Positions 1 to 8,504 of a stretch of 64,000 bases of DNA are shown piece after piece. The stretch covers positions 558,001 through 622,000 of the forward strand of contig NZ_JBDLLW010000001.1 of assembly GCF_043789415.1 (NCBI RefSeq), given 5' to 3'. Position numbers and translations under genes: made by a program. Numbering within the stretch: position 1 is the stretch's first letter; the number at the start of each line of letters is the position of its first letter. The stretch comes from Renibacterium sp043789415. Lineage in GTDB: Bacteria > Actinomycetota > Actinomycetes > Actinomycetales > Micrococcaceae. The notes under the pieces are model-generated. The model was given only the letters and a program-made list of their open reading frames with translations. It did no database searches and was not told where the DNA came from.

Positions 1-1
1 C

Positions 2-1141
2 GAAGGGATTATGAACTTCCGGTTCAACCAGACCGAACTGGATTTCCTGGCACAGCAGCGAGTGGTCAACCAGCAGACGTTGGATTTCCTAGCCGACTTC
101 CGGTTTTCCGGGAGTATCTACGGTTATGCCGAGGGCGAGGTCTATTTTCCCCATTCCCCCATCCTGATCGTGGAATCCAGCTTCGCCGAGGCCTGCGTTC
201 TGGAAACCTATATCCTGTCGGTACTGAACCACGACAGTGCCATTGCCTCGGCGGCCTCCCGGATGACCTCGGCCGCTGGAGAGCGCCCCTGCATTGAAAT
301 GGGCTCTCGCCGTACCCACGAGGAATCCGCCGTGGCCGCCGCAAGGGCCGCCGTCATCGCCGGTTTCACCAGCACCTCCAACCTGGAGGCGGGGCTGCGG
401 TACGGAGTCCCCACGGTGGGTACCGCGGCGCATTCCTTCACCCTGCTGCACGATTCAGAACGCGAAGCCTTCCAAGCTCAGTTGGAGTCCCAGGGGCTAG
501 GTACCACGCTGCTGGTCGATACTTACGACGTCGTCAATGCGGTGCGCACCGCGGTCGAGCTGGCCGGGCCGGAACTCGGGGCGGTACGACTGGACTCCGG
601 CGATCTGATCGTTCAGGCTCACCAGGTCAGGGCCCTGCTGGATTCGCTCGGCAATGAGAACACTCGGATCGTGGTGACCTCTGATTTGGACGAATACGCC
701 ATCGCCGCGCTGGCTGCGGCCCCGGTGGATTCCTACGGGGTCGGCACTTCGCTGGTCACCGGCTCCGGAGCACCGACCGCCGGCATGGTGTACAAACTGG
801 TCAGCCGCACCGATGACCACGGCGAATTCGTCTCGGTGGCCAAGGCCGCGAAGAACAAGGCCAGTGTTGGTGGCCGCAAATACGCTCTGCGCCGCCGTTC
901 CAGCGCGGGCGAAGCCGTCCAAGAACTGGTCGGTATCGGGCATCGCCCGCAGGACGACGGCGATGACCGTCCACTGCTGCAAGACTTCGTGATCGACGGC
1001 GCGCTGCAAGCTGGCTGGACCGGAGCCGAAGGGGTAACTCGCGCGGTGGAACGCCACCGTGCTTCAACCGCTGAGCTGCCCAGCGCGTGGCGACGACTGC
1101 AAAAGGGCGAAGCCGTTATTCCCACCCAGTACGAAGCGTAG
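2..1141 (+). CDS. pncB: Nicotinate phosphoribosyltransferase, 5' end outside the window
   Basis: Converts nicotinate and PRPP to nicotinate mononucleotide, the entry step of the Preiss-Handler route to NAD, in the cytosol. The frame is open from base 2, and the first visible Met (base 11) lies inside the family's N-terminal region, so about 60 residues are missing to the left. Numbered from that Met, visible family blocks are GSRRTHEES (about 98-106), GTAAHSFTLLHD with the His that is phosphorylated in this family (about 141), DTYDV and LDSGDL. The stop overlaps the Shine-Dalgarno sequence of pncA, so the two salvage genes are translationally close and probably one operon. Family assignment is firm; only the start is unknown. 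Confidence 0.93.
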   Translation, partial: EGIMNFRFNQTELDFLAQQRVVNQQTLDFLADFRFSGSIYGYAEGEVYFPHSPILIVESSFAEACVLETYILSVLNHDSAIASAASRMTSAAGERPCIEMGSRRTHEESAVAAARAAVIAGFTSTSNLEAGLRYGVPTVGTAAHSFTLLHDSEREAFQAQLESQGLGTTLLVDTYDVVNAVRTAVELAGPELGAVRLDSGDLIVQAHQVRALLDSLGNENTRIVVTSDLDEYAIAALAAAPVDSYGVGTSLVTGSGAPTAGMVYKLVSRTDDHGEFVSVAKAAKNKASVGGRKYALRRRSSAGEAVQELVGIGHRPQDDGDDRPLLQDFVIDGALQAGWTGAEGVTRAVERHRASTAELPSAWRRLQKGEAVIPTQYEA

Positions 1142-1149
1142 GAGATGCC

Positions 1150-1779
1150 ATGCCAAATGCTCTGATTATCGTTGACGTGCAGAATGATTTCTGCGAGGGC
1201 GGGTCGCTCGCCGTGGACGGCGGTGCGGAGGTGGCCAACGGAATTTCCGAACTGCTGGACTCCGCCTTCGGGGTGGAAGGGCAGGATTTCGACTTCGTGC
1301 TGGCCACCCAAGACTGGCATATCGACCCGGGTGCGCATTTCTCTGCTACCCCGGATTTCATCGATTCCTGGCCGGTGCACTGCGTCGCTGGCAGCAAGGG
1401 TGCCCAGCTGCACCCGAACCTGGACACCGAGTATATCGATGCTTATTTTCACAAGGGTCAGTACCAGGCGGCATACTCCGGCTTCGAGGGTGTGCTGGCC
1501 CCCGAGGACGAGGTGCCCACCGGTCCCCGGGACACCGAGGGATCCGAATCCTTGCCACTCGGCCCGAGCCTGGATGAGTGGTTGCAGGACCACGAAGTCG
1601 ATTCGATCAGCATCGTCGGGCTGGCCACCGATTATTGTGTGCGGGCCACTGCCCTGGACGCCATTGCGGCTGGCTATGAGGTGACTCTGCTGAGCGAGCT
1701 GTGCGCCGGAATCGACGAAGCAAGGAGCCAGGCCGCGCTAGACGAATTAGCCGAGGCCGGCGTCAAGATCGAGCCTTGA
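1150..1779 (+). CDS. pncA: Nicotinamidase (pyrazinamidase)
   Basis: Hydrolyses nicotinamide to nicotinate and ammonia, supplying the substrate of the upstream pncB. The protein has 209 residues. The catalytic triad is visible as D9 (in VDVQNDF), K102 (FHKGQY) and C163 (ATDYCVRAT), and the metal site as D55, H57, H63 and H77; all correspond to the M. tuberculosis PncA residues. The ATG at 1150 is chosen because AGGAG lies 5 nt upstream and the N-terminus matches the family; an upstream in-frame Met at 1087 would lie inside pncB. This is the canonical pncB-pncA pair. Confidence 0.95.
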   Translation: MPNALIIVDVQNDFCEGGSLAVDGGAEVANGISELLDSAFGVEGQDFDFVLATQDWHIDPGAHFSATPDFIDSWPVHCVAGSKGAQLHPNLDTEYIDAYFHKGQYQAAYSGFEGVLAPEDEVPTGPRDTEGSESLPLGPSLDEWLQDHEVDSISIVGLATDYCVRATALDAIAAGYEVTLLSELCAGIDEARSQAALDELAEAGVKIEP

Positions 1780-1810
1780 GCGCGTTTTCGCTAGCTTTCC
1801 GACTTCCCTC

Positions 1811-1827
1811 AGCTTTGGCTCAAAGCT
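1811..1827 (+). terminator. Possible terminator hairpin after pncA
   Basis: Perfect 7-bp stem AGCTTTG/CAAAGCT with a 3-nt loop, 31 bp after the pncA stop and followed by TGTCTT. It lies in the convergent gap between pncA and the helicase. There is no strong T tract, so this is a weak call. Confidence 0.4.
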
Positions 1828-1839
1828 TGTCTTAGCAGG

Positions 1840-3636
1840 CTATTTTTTGCCGATAAACCAGCCCTGCAGGCGTTTGATCCGCTCTTGCAGCTGGGATTCA
1901 TTCGCCTGCGCCACGGCTGGTCCACCGCACAGTTTGCGCAGTTCGGTGTGCACCACGCCGTGCGGGGTTCCGGTCCGGGCTGACCAGGCCGAGACGCTCT
2001 TGGCCAGTTCGTTGCGCAGATCCATTAGCTGGCGGTGGTCTGGTACCGCTGCGCTGGCCTGGGCCTGAGGTTTAGCCCGCCGACGGCTGAGCTGCTCAGC
2101 CTGCCGCTGCCGCAACAGGGTCGCCACTTGGTCGGCGTCGAGCAGTCCGGGGATGCCGAGGAAGTCCTGTTCCTCTTCGCTGCCGATCTCACCCGCGTGG
2201 CCGAACTCGCCGCCGTCGAAGAGCACCCGGTCAAAGGACGCCTGGGATTCCAAAGCCTCAAAGGCCGACTTCTGTAAGCCGTCCGAGGCTTTTTCCTCCC
2301 GGTTGGCCTCCAGCATCTCGGCGTCCTCGGCGATAAAGCCATCCGAATCGGCCTCGGGCCGGTCCAGGGCGTGATCCCGCTCAAGTTCCAGCTCGTTGGC
2401 TAGGCCCATCAGCTGGGGCACCGAGGGCAGGAAGATCGACGCCGTCTCACCGCGCTTCCGGGCGCGCACGAAGCGGCCGACGGCCTGGGCAAAGAACAGC
2501 GGAGTGGAGGTCGAGGTCGCGTAGACTCCGACGGCGAGCCTCGGCACGTCAACACCTTCCGAGACCATCCGCACCGCGACCATCCAGCGCTTGCTACCGG
2601 CGCTGAACTCCTCGATCTTGCTGGAGGCGCGGGTGTCGTCGGAGAGGATCACGGTGGGAGACTCCCCGGTGAGCTTCTTCAGCTGACCGGCGTAGGCTCT
2701 GGCGTCTTCGTGGTCGGTGGCGATCACCAAAGCACCCGCATCGGGCACCGTGCGGCGTACCTCTGAAAGCCTTTTATCAGCGGCGGCCAGCACCGCTGGA
2801 ATCCACTCTCCCCCGGGATTGAGCGCGGTGCGCCACGCCTGAGCGGTCACGTCCTTGGTCACCGCGGCTCCGAGCGTTGCAGCGACTTCCTCTCCCGCGC
2901 TGGTCCGCCAGCGCATCTGACCCGAGTACGCCATAAAGATCACCGGCCGGACCACATGGTCCTTCAAGGCCTCGCCGTAGCCGTAGCTGTAATCGGAGCG
3001 GGAGCGCCGGATACCGTCGCGGTCCTCGACATATTCCACGAAGGGAATGGGTGAGGTGTCAGAGCGGAAGGGGGTTCCGGTGAGCGCCAGACGACGTTGC
3101 GCTGGCTCGAAGGCCTCTCGGATGCCATCGCCCCAGGAGAGCGCGTCACCGGCATGGTGGACCTCGTCGAGGATCACCAGAGTCTTGCCGGCCTCGGTCT
3201 TGGCGCGGTGTAGTGCCGGCTTGGAGGCCACCTGAGCGTAGGTCACCGCGACCCCGGTGAAGTCCCGGCCGTGCCTGCCATCAGCGTTCTTGAAGTTCGG
3301 GTCGATCGCGATCCCCACCCGCGCCGCGGCATCGGCCCACTGCCGCTTCAGATGATCAGTGGGGGTGACGATGGTGATCCGGTTGATCTGACCGCCGTCG
3401 AGCAGTGTCCGGGCAGCGGTCAGCGCGAAAGTCGTCTTCCCCGCCCCGGGAGTAGCCACCGCGAGAAAATCCTGTGGCGCCTCGGTGAAGTACTTCTGCA
3501 AAGCTTCTGACTGCCAGGCACGGAGTTTTTGCGCGGTTCCCCACGCCGCACGATCTGGATACGCGGGGGGCAGCACAGGTTCAGGCACAGTGGAGCCCGA
3601 GCCGGAAGAATCGGGCCCAAAAAGGGTTTCAGTCAC
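1840..3636 (-). CDS. DEAD/DEAH-box superfamily 2 helicase
   Basis: Predicted ATP-dependent helicase or translocase of 598 residues, substrate unknown. Visible SF2 motifs in order: Walker A ATPGAGKTT (61-69), TPTDHLKRQW (motif Ia region, about 91-100), DEVHH (157-161), TGTPFR (186-191), the SEGVDVP block and QAVGRFVRARK (motif VI, about 380). The C-terminal third is charged and Q/A-rich with no recognised domain. It starts at GTG 3636. This is a widespread actinobacterial family of UvrB/type-III-restriction-like architecture; no restriction or methylase gene sits beside it, so I read it as a housekeeping repair or RNA helicase, which is inference. The DUF3039 gene is 45 bp upstream on the same strand. 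Confidence 0.85.
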   Translation of the reverse strand: MTETLFGPDSSGSGSTVPEPVLPPAYPDRAAWGTAQKLRAWQSEALQKYFTEAPQDFLAVATPGAGKTTFALTAARTLLDGGQINRITIVTPTDHLKRQWADAAARVGIAIDPNFKNADGRHGRDFTGVAVTYAQVASKPALHRAKTEAGKTLVILDEVHHAGDALSWGDGIREAFEPAQRRLALTGTPFRSDTSPIPFVEYVEDRDGIRRSRSDYSYGYGEALKDHVVRPVIFMAYSGQMRWRTSAGEEVAATLGAAVTKDVTAQAWRTALNPGGEWIPAVLAAADKRLSEVRRTVPDAGALVIATDHEDARAYAGQLKKLTGESPTVILSDDTRASSKIEEFSAGSKRWMVAVRMVSEGVDVPRLAVGVYATSTSTPLFFAQAVGRFVRARKRGETASIFLPSVPQLMGLANELELERDHALDRPEADSDGFIAEDAEMLEANREEKASDGLQKSAFEALESQASFDRVLFDGGEFGHAGEIGSEEEQDFLGIPGLLDADQVATLLRQRQAEQLSRRRAKPQAQASAAVPDHRQLMDLRNELAKSVSAWSARTGTPHGVVHTELRKLCGGPAVAQANESQLQERIKRLQGWFIGKK

Positions 3637-3681
3637 TTGCTGCTTTCGAGCTTTCGGCCACCCAGGAGCGGCACGGTTAGC

Positions 3682-3984
3682 TTACTTTTTGTCTTTGTCT
3701 GACTTTCCCGGCCGCAATCCGTCATAGATCGCTTTGCAATCCGGGCAGACCGGGAACTTATTCGGATCGCGACCCGGAACCCAGACCTTGCCGCACAGCG
3801 CGATCACGGGTTCGCCGCTCAACGCGGACTCGAGGATCTTCTCCTTGCGCACGTAATGCGCGAAGCGCTCGCTATCCCCGGGTTCCAGTTCCTCGCGCTG
3901 CTCGGTGCGTTCGAGGGTCGCCGTCGAACCCCCGGGAGAACTGCTACCGGGGTCGTTTTCGAAGGGGTCAGGAGGCAAACTCAT
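3682..3984 (-). CDS. DUF3039 family zinc-ribbon-like protein
   Basis: Small conserved actinobacterial protein of 100 residues, function unknown. The family block ALCGKVWVPGRDP followed by FPVCPDCK gives a Cys plus a CPxC pair, a likely zinc site. The N-terminal third is acidic and disordered. An ATG at 3993 is also in frame, but the ATG at 3984 is preferred because a TAGGAT -10 box sits exactly 7 nt before it, which fits leaderless transcription, and because relatives begin MSLPPDP. It lies immediately upstream of the helicase on the same strand and may be cotranscribed with it. Confidence 0.8.
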   Translation of the reverse strand: MSLPPDPFENDPGSSSPGGSTATLERTEQREELEPGDSERFAHYVRKEKILESALSGEPVIALCGKVWVPGRDPNKFPVCPDCKAIYDGLRPGKSDKDKK

Positions 3985-3991
3985 AGCCTCC

Positions 3992-3997
3992 ATCCTA
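3992..3997 (-). promoter_or_regulatory. -10 box of DUF3039 gene (leaderless)
   Basis: TAGGAT on the minus strand, 7 nt before the chosen ATG. The spacing places the transcription start at or next to the A of ATG. Confidence 0.5.
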
Positions 3998-4054
3998 CCG
4001 GCTCGGCCACAGAAAATCCTGGAGCACTTCTCCGAAGCTCGGCGCTGAGCGCCC

Positions 4055-4837
4055 TTAAAGCCCTTGCCAGTGCGGTTTATTGGCCCAGGTGTGCCGGTAG
4101 TAATCGGCGAGTTTCAACTCCGCCGCAGAGGCTTCGTCGATCAACACCGTGACGTGGGGATGCAGTTGCAAGACCGAAGCGGGGCAGACCGCTGCGACGG
4201 GCCCCTCGATCAGGGCTTGCACGGCTGCTGCTTTCTGCGCGCCAGTGGCCAGCAAGACGACGTGCCGGGCCTCCATAATGGTGCCCAGCCCCTGGGTCAC
4301 CACGTGGTGGGGCACCTCGTCGATCGAGTCGAAGAAGCGGGCGTTGTCCTGTCTGGTCTGCTCGGTCAAGGTTTTGATCCGAGTCCGCGAAGCCAGTGAA
4401 GAGATCGGTTCATTGAAACCGATGTGCCCGTCAGTGCCGATGCCCAGGATCTGCAGATCGACCCCACCAGCCGCTTTGATCGCCGCTTCGTAAGCGGCGC
4501 AGGCTGCTACCACGTCCTCTGCCGCACCGTTGGGGGCATGCACGCGGGCAGGATCGATATCGACCTTCTCGGTGAACTCCCGTCGCAGCACTTCGCGATA
4601 GGACTCGGGGTGCCCGGCTGGCAGGCCCACGTACTCATCGAGCGCGAAGCCCTGCGCCTGACTGAAGCTCAAGCCTTCTTCATCGTGCCGCCGGGCAAGT
4701 TCGTTGTAGATCGGCAACGGTGAAGAACCGGTTGCCAGGCCCAAGACCGCCTGCGGTTTCGCTCTGAACAGAGCTTCAATGGCATCTGCGGCAACGACGC
4801 CGGCCTCTTCTTTGCCCGAGAGGATAACAACTTCCAC
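4055..4837 (-). CDS. nagB: Glucosamine-6-phosphate deaminase
   Basis: Converts glucosamine-6-phosphate to fructose-6-phosphate and ammonia, feeding amino-sugar carbon into glycolysis. The protein has 260 residues, normal for the family. Diagnostic blocks: LGLATGSSP, LDEYVGL with the catalytic Asp, GIGTDGHIGFNEP with the ring-opening His, and SLASRTRIKTL. A start at GTG 4837 is preferred: AAGGCAGGG lies upstream and the upstream extension to 4870 (MTVKVCGRQGC) is not family-like. The partner nagA is 10 kb away (14586) on the other strand, so the pathway is not an operon here. Confidence 0.93.
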   Translation of the reverse strand: MEVVILSGKEEAGVVAADAIEALFRAKPQAVLGLATGSSPLPIYNELARRHDEEGLSFSQAQGFALDEYVGLPAGHPESYREVLRREFTEKVDIDPARVHAPNGAAEDVVAACAAYEAAIKAAGGVDLQILGIGTDGHIGFNEPISSLASRTRIKTLTEQTRQDNARFFDSIDEVPHHVVTQGLGTIMEARHVVLLATGAQKAAAVQALIEGPVAAVCPASVLQLHPHVTVLIDEASAAELKLADYYRHTWANKPHWQGL

Positions 4838-4872
4838 GCAGCCCTGCCTTCCACAAACCTTCACAGTCATTC

Positions 4873-4936
4873 TCAGCCAAACGGCCAGATCCTATTGTGC
4901 GCATTACAGCACGAATACTCCAGCCAGTTTGGCTGA
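4873..4936. repeat. Inverted repeat between ABC permease and nagB
   Basis: TCAGCCAAAC at 4873-4882 pairs with GTTTGGCTGA at 4927-4936. A shorter local hairpin, CAGCCA/TGGCTG with a 3-nt loop, occupies 4921-4935 just 3' of the permease stop and could end its transcript. No T tract is present. Confidence 0.35.
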
Positions 4937-4939
4937 TGT

Positions 4940-6514
4940 TTACTTTTGCGCTGTCAAGGTTACGAGCAATTCGGGTGCTCGGCGATCATAAATTCGTCCA
5001 CCGAGCCACAGCCCGAGGACCAGCAGTGCACCGCCCAGCAAGATTCCGATCAGCAATGAGATCCAGCCCAGGAAGGGCTGATCTCCCAGCGTCGCCATCA
5101 TGGTCAGGATGAATTCCGGGAGCACCAGCACGGCCAATCCCAACAGGCCCGCAAGTTGCAGCATGGCGAAGGCGAAGTTGTTTCCGGGCCGCGACTTGAA
5201 CGGATTATCGCCCGGCGCCGGAACATTGAAGATCCAGATCGCGGACATCACCGAACCCAACCCGAGCCCGCTCAGGGTAATTCCGATCACCAGCCCGAGC
5301 TGAGCGGGCAGGCCCTCCCAACCATCAGTCAGAACCGCCCCCAGCAGAGCGTAGATCACTCCGAGAGGCAACGAGACTACGAAATACGCCAAGGCGCGAC
5401 CCAGGCGATCCGCCAGTCCGGAGACGCCGGTAGCTACATGGAGTGCGAAAGCCGTGTTGTCGTAGGAAGTGTCCGAGGCCAGGGACCAGACCAGCAGAAA
5501 GACGGCGACTGCTCCGCCAAAAGCAGCAACTCCCCAGCCGCCACCGGAGGACAGCCCCGGTACGATCAGCACAACGGGCAGGATCGGGGCGACCACCAAG
5601 CTGCCCAGATAGCGCGGATCCCGAAAGAAGTAGGTCAGGCTGCGCGCCGTCACGGCTCCCCACGACGTCGCTGGAAAGAGGCGGAAGAAGCCGAGCTTAC
5701 CGGCCGCACGGCGTTTACCCGCGGCATGGACCGGAGTGACCAGAGCCCGCGCCAGGCTGATTCTCCAGAGCCAACCGAGCAGCCCGGCGGTCGCGAGCGC
5801 GATCAGGAACTTCACTCCGGCTTGCCACCAATCTCCGGCGGCGATATCCGCTGGCACCGCCCAGACCGCCCCCAACGGGGTGAACGAGACGGCATCTGCA
5901 AAACCCGGTAGGAACTGCCCGAAGTTGCGCACCCCCTGGCTGAGCCCGGTGATGATCGGGCCGAGGAACATCAAGGGAATGAGCAAGACCAGGAAACTGA
6001 GATCACGGAACTTCCGGGAACCGGCCAGATTGCTGCTGAGCGATGTGAGAGCCCGCGAGCCCAGCACGCAGATGGCAACCCCCAGCAGACCGCAGATGAT
6101 CGCTACGACGGCGGCCAGCGGATTTCTCAGCCAGCTCAAAGCAGTGCCGAGTGAGGCCAGCAGCGTGATGATGCCTGGGATTCCGACCACCGCCGCTAGC
6201 CCCAAGCCGGTGAGCAGCTGCCGCATCGGTACGGCGAACGTGACGAAACGCTCCGGATCCAATGTCATGTCCAGGCCGGAGGTGAAGAGCGGGATGATCA
6301 GCCAGCCCAGGATCAGGGCGGCCCCGGCCAGCACGATCGTCGTCCTGGCGATCTCCAGCGGCACGAAACCCAGGCCGATTAACCCGGCGAACAAGAAAAT
6401 CAGAATACCCAGGCCGTAGAGACCGCCGATGATCACCCCGACGAGCTGAGCCGTGCTGCGTTTCAGAGAATTCCGGAGAATGCTGAGCTTGAGCCGGACT
6501 AGGTGCGCAACCAC
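4940..6514 (-). CDS. ABC-2 type transporter permease
   Basis: Integral membrane subunit of an ABC exporter, 524 residues with a hydrophobic profile of roughly a dozen membrane segments. It is read as the partner of the ATPase that ends at 6499. The open frame extends up to 6649, but the GTG at 6514 (VVAHLVRLKLSILRN) is preferred: a GGGGAGG ribosome site inside the end of the ATPase gene lies 8 nt upstream, giving a 16-bp overlap typical of coupled ABC genes. Long permeases of this form with two repeated halves occur in Micrococcaceae; the substrate is unknown. Confidence 0.85.
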   Translation of the reverse strand: MVAHLVRLKLSILRNSLKRSTAQLVGVIIGGLYGLGILIFLFAGLIGLGFVPLEIARTTIVLAGAALILGWLIIPLFTSGLDMTLDPERFVTFAVPMRQLLTGLGLAAVVGIPGIITLLASLGTALSWLRNPLAAVVAIICGLLGVAICVLGSRALTSLSSNLAGSRKFRDLSFLVLLIPLMFLGPIITGLSQGVRNFGQFLPGFADAVSFTPLGAVWAVPADIAAGDWWQAGVKFLIALATAGLLGWLWRISLARALVTPVHAAGKRRAAGKLGFFRLFPATSWGAVTARSLTYFFRDPRYLGSLVVAPILPVVLIVPGLSSGGGWGVAAFGGAVAVFLLVWSLASDTSYDNTAFALHVATGVSGLADRLGRALAYFVVSLPLGVIYALLGAVLTDGWEGLPAQLGLVIGITLSGLGLGSVMSAIWIFNVPAPGDNPFKSRPGNNFAFAMLQLAGLLGLAVLVLPEFILTMMATLGDQPFLGWISLLIGILLGGALLVLGLWLGGRIYDRRAPELLVTLTAQK

Positions 6515-7272
6515 GAAAGCCCCTCCCCGTGATTGCGTCCGCCGACCAACTCGACAAAACGATCCTCCAGGCTCTGCCCGGCACGCACTTCGTCCACGGT
6601 TCCGGCGGCGAGCACGTTGCCGGCGGCGATCACCGCAACGTGATCGCACATCCGCTGCACCAGATCCATCACATGGCTGGAGACGATCACGGTGCCGCCT
6701 GAGCTGACATAGTCACTGAGAATGTCCCGGATATTGGCCGCTGAAATCGGATCCACCGATTCGAAGGGGTCATCCAGAATGAGCACCCGGGGAGCATGGA
6801 TCAGCGCGGACGCCAAGGCGATCTTCTTGGTCATCCCCGCTGAATAATCCACCACCAGGGTGCCAGCGTCCTTGCTCAGATCAAGCGCGTCCAGCAGATC
6901 CTTGACTCGGCTTTCCACGGTCTCGCGGTCCATACCGCGCAAAAGACCGGAATAGCTCACCAGTTGCTCGCCGCTCAGCCGGTCGAAGAGCCGCACCCCA
7001 TCGGGCAGGATCCCCATCAGTTTCTTGGCGTCCAAAGGCTGTTGCCAGACGTTGACTCCGTGCACCCAAGCTTCGCCGCCGTCGGGTCGCAGCAGCCCGG
7101 TGGCCATCGATAAGGTGGTCGTCTTACCCGCTCCGTTGGGGCCCACCAAACCGTAAAAGGAACCGCGTGGAACTTCTAAGCTCACTCCATTGACGGCGAT
7201 TTTGTCACCGAATCGTTTGAACAATCCGCGAAGGCTCATCGCCGAGGGTATCGACTGTACATTGTCGGTCAT
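6499..7272 (-). CDS. ABC transporter ATP-binding protein
   Basis: Cytosolic ATPase of 257 residues for the adjoining permease. Walker A is GPNGAGKTTT (about 44-53), Walker B VLILDDPFESVDP and the switch His SSHVMD. The signature motif is degenerate: DYSAGMTKK replaces the usual LSGGQ-type sequence, as in some CcmA/NatA-like exporters. A TAGCGT -10 box lies 6 nt before the ATG. The old-yellow-enzyme gene upstream ends 60 bp away. Substrate is unknown. Confidence 0.88.
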   Translation of the reverse strand: MTDNVQSIPSAMSLRGLFKRFGDKIAVNGVSLEVPRGSFYGLVGPNGAGKTTTLSMATGLLRPDGGEAWVHGVNVWQQPLDAKKLMGILPDGVRLFDRLSGEQLVSYSGLLRGMDRETVESRVKDLLDALDLSKDAGTLVVDYSAGMTKKIALASALIHAPRVLILDDPFESVDPISAANIRDILSDYVSSGGTVIVSSHVMDLVQRMCDHVAVIAAGNVLAAGTVDEVRAGQSLEDRFVELVGGRNHGEGLSWLRT

Positions 7273-7278
7273 CCCTCA

Positions 7279-7284
7279 ACGCTA
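7279..7284 (-). promoter_or_regulatory. -10 box of ABC transporter operon (leaderless)
   Basis: TAGCGT on the minus strand, 6 nt before the ATG of the ATPase. The intervening TGAGGG could also serve as a ribosome site if transcription starts further upstream. Confidence 0.4.
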
Positions 7285-7332
7285 TTACGTCTGGGATTCA
7301 GAAAGGTCATCCCTGTGGACTAATTCCGCCGA

Positions 7333-8439
7333 TCAGAACCTTCCGCGGGTCCCCGCACGTTCGTATTGCGGCACCCAGGGCAGTTCAGCACCCAGTTCGT
7401 GGCTCGCTTGCTGCCACCAGTGCGGATTGCGCAGGGCAGCCCGAGCGATGAACACGGCATCGGCCTGCCCGCTGCGAATAATGTGGTCAGCCTGCACGCC
7501 GTCAGTGATCATCCCGACGGCGGCGACCGGAAGCTCAGCGGCTCGCCCAATCTGCTGAGCGAACTCGGTCTGATAACCGGGGCCTACCGGAATGCTGGTA
7601 CCGGCTACCGCGCCGCCACTGGAGACGTCGATCAGATCGACCCCACGCTGCTTGGCGAGCACGGCGAGCCGGGCCAGAGCGTCCACCTGGAGCCCCGGCT
7701 GCGGCTCGGTCACCCAGTCGGTGGCTGAAACCCTGAGCAACAGGGGCATCTCCTGCGGTATCTCGGCGCGTACCGCGTCCACGACCTCGAGCACCAGCCG
7801 GAATCTGTCGCTCTCATCGCCTCCCCAGCGATCCGTCCGGGTGTTGACCAGCGGGCTGAGGAACTGATGCAGCAGGTAACCGTGCGCGGCATGCAGCTCA
7901 ATGGTGTCAAAGCCCGCCTGCACCGAACGGCGGGCAGCCAGCGCAAAGGCCTCGATCACGCCGTGGATCTCTTCTTCGGTCAGCGCCCGTGGCTCAGCGT
8001 AACCGCTGAAAGCCTGATCGCTGGGGCCGACCGTCTGCCAGCCGCCCTCAGCGAACGGCACTGATCCCCGCTGGCCGGAGAACGGCCACCAGGTGCTGGC
8101 CTTACGTCCGGCGTGGGAGAGCTGGATGCCGATCTTGCTGTCCACCGCGCCGTGTCGATGCACGAAATCGGTGATTCTCCGCCACGCTTTCAGCTGTTCA
8201 TCGGTATAGATACCGGTATCACGAGGCGAGATTCGGCCCTCGGGTACGACGGCGGTAGCCTCGGTAATGATCAGCGCGGCACCGCCCGCCGCGAACTGTC
8301 CCAAATGCATGAGGTGCCAGTCATTGGGCTCCCCTGGAGCTTCCAAGGGCTCGGCGGAGTACTGGCACATTGCGGAGACCCAGCCGCGATGGCTGAGCTC
8401 CAGGCCACGGAGGGATATCGGGTCAAAGAGGCTATTCAC
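7333..8439 (-). CDS. NADH:flavin oxidoreductase, YqjM-like old yellow enzyme
   Basis: FMN-dependent ene-reductase of 368 residues acting on electrophilic alkenes or stress-derived enals with NAD(P)H; the natural substrate is unknown. YqjM-class marks: the cysteine in AMCQYS near residue 25 that tunes the flavin, HLMHLGQFA, QLSHAGRKAS, ELHAAHGYLLHQFLSP with the substrate-binding His pair, and the C-terminal FMN phosphate block. It starts at GTG 8439 with TTGGAG upstream. It is flanked by same-strand genes that suggest no pathway. Confidence 0.9.
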   Translation of the reverse strand: MNSLFDPISLRGLELSHRGWVSAMCQYSAEPLEAPGEPNDWHLMHLGQFAAGGAALIITEATAVVPEGRISPRDTGIYTDEQLKAWRRITDFVHRHGAVDSKIGIQLSHAGRKASTWWPFSGQRGSVPFAEGGWQTVGPSDQAFSGYAEPRALTEEEIHGVIEAFALAARRSVQAGFDTIELHAAHGYLLHQFLSPLVNTRTDRWGGDESDRFRLVLEVVDAVRAEIPQEMPLLLRVSATDWVTEPQPGLQVDALARLAVLAKQRGVDLIDVSSGGAVAGTSIPVGPGYQTEFAQQIGRAAELPVAAVGMITDGVQADHIIRSGQADAVFIARAALRNPHWWQQASHELGAELPWVPQYERAGTRGRF

Positions 8440-8504
8440 TCTGAGCGCAACTCCAAGAACCAGCGGAACATTCCCGGTGGCCTCGGCAAAGTTTTAGCGA
8501 TGGC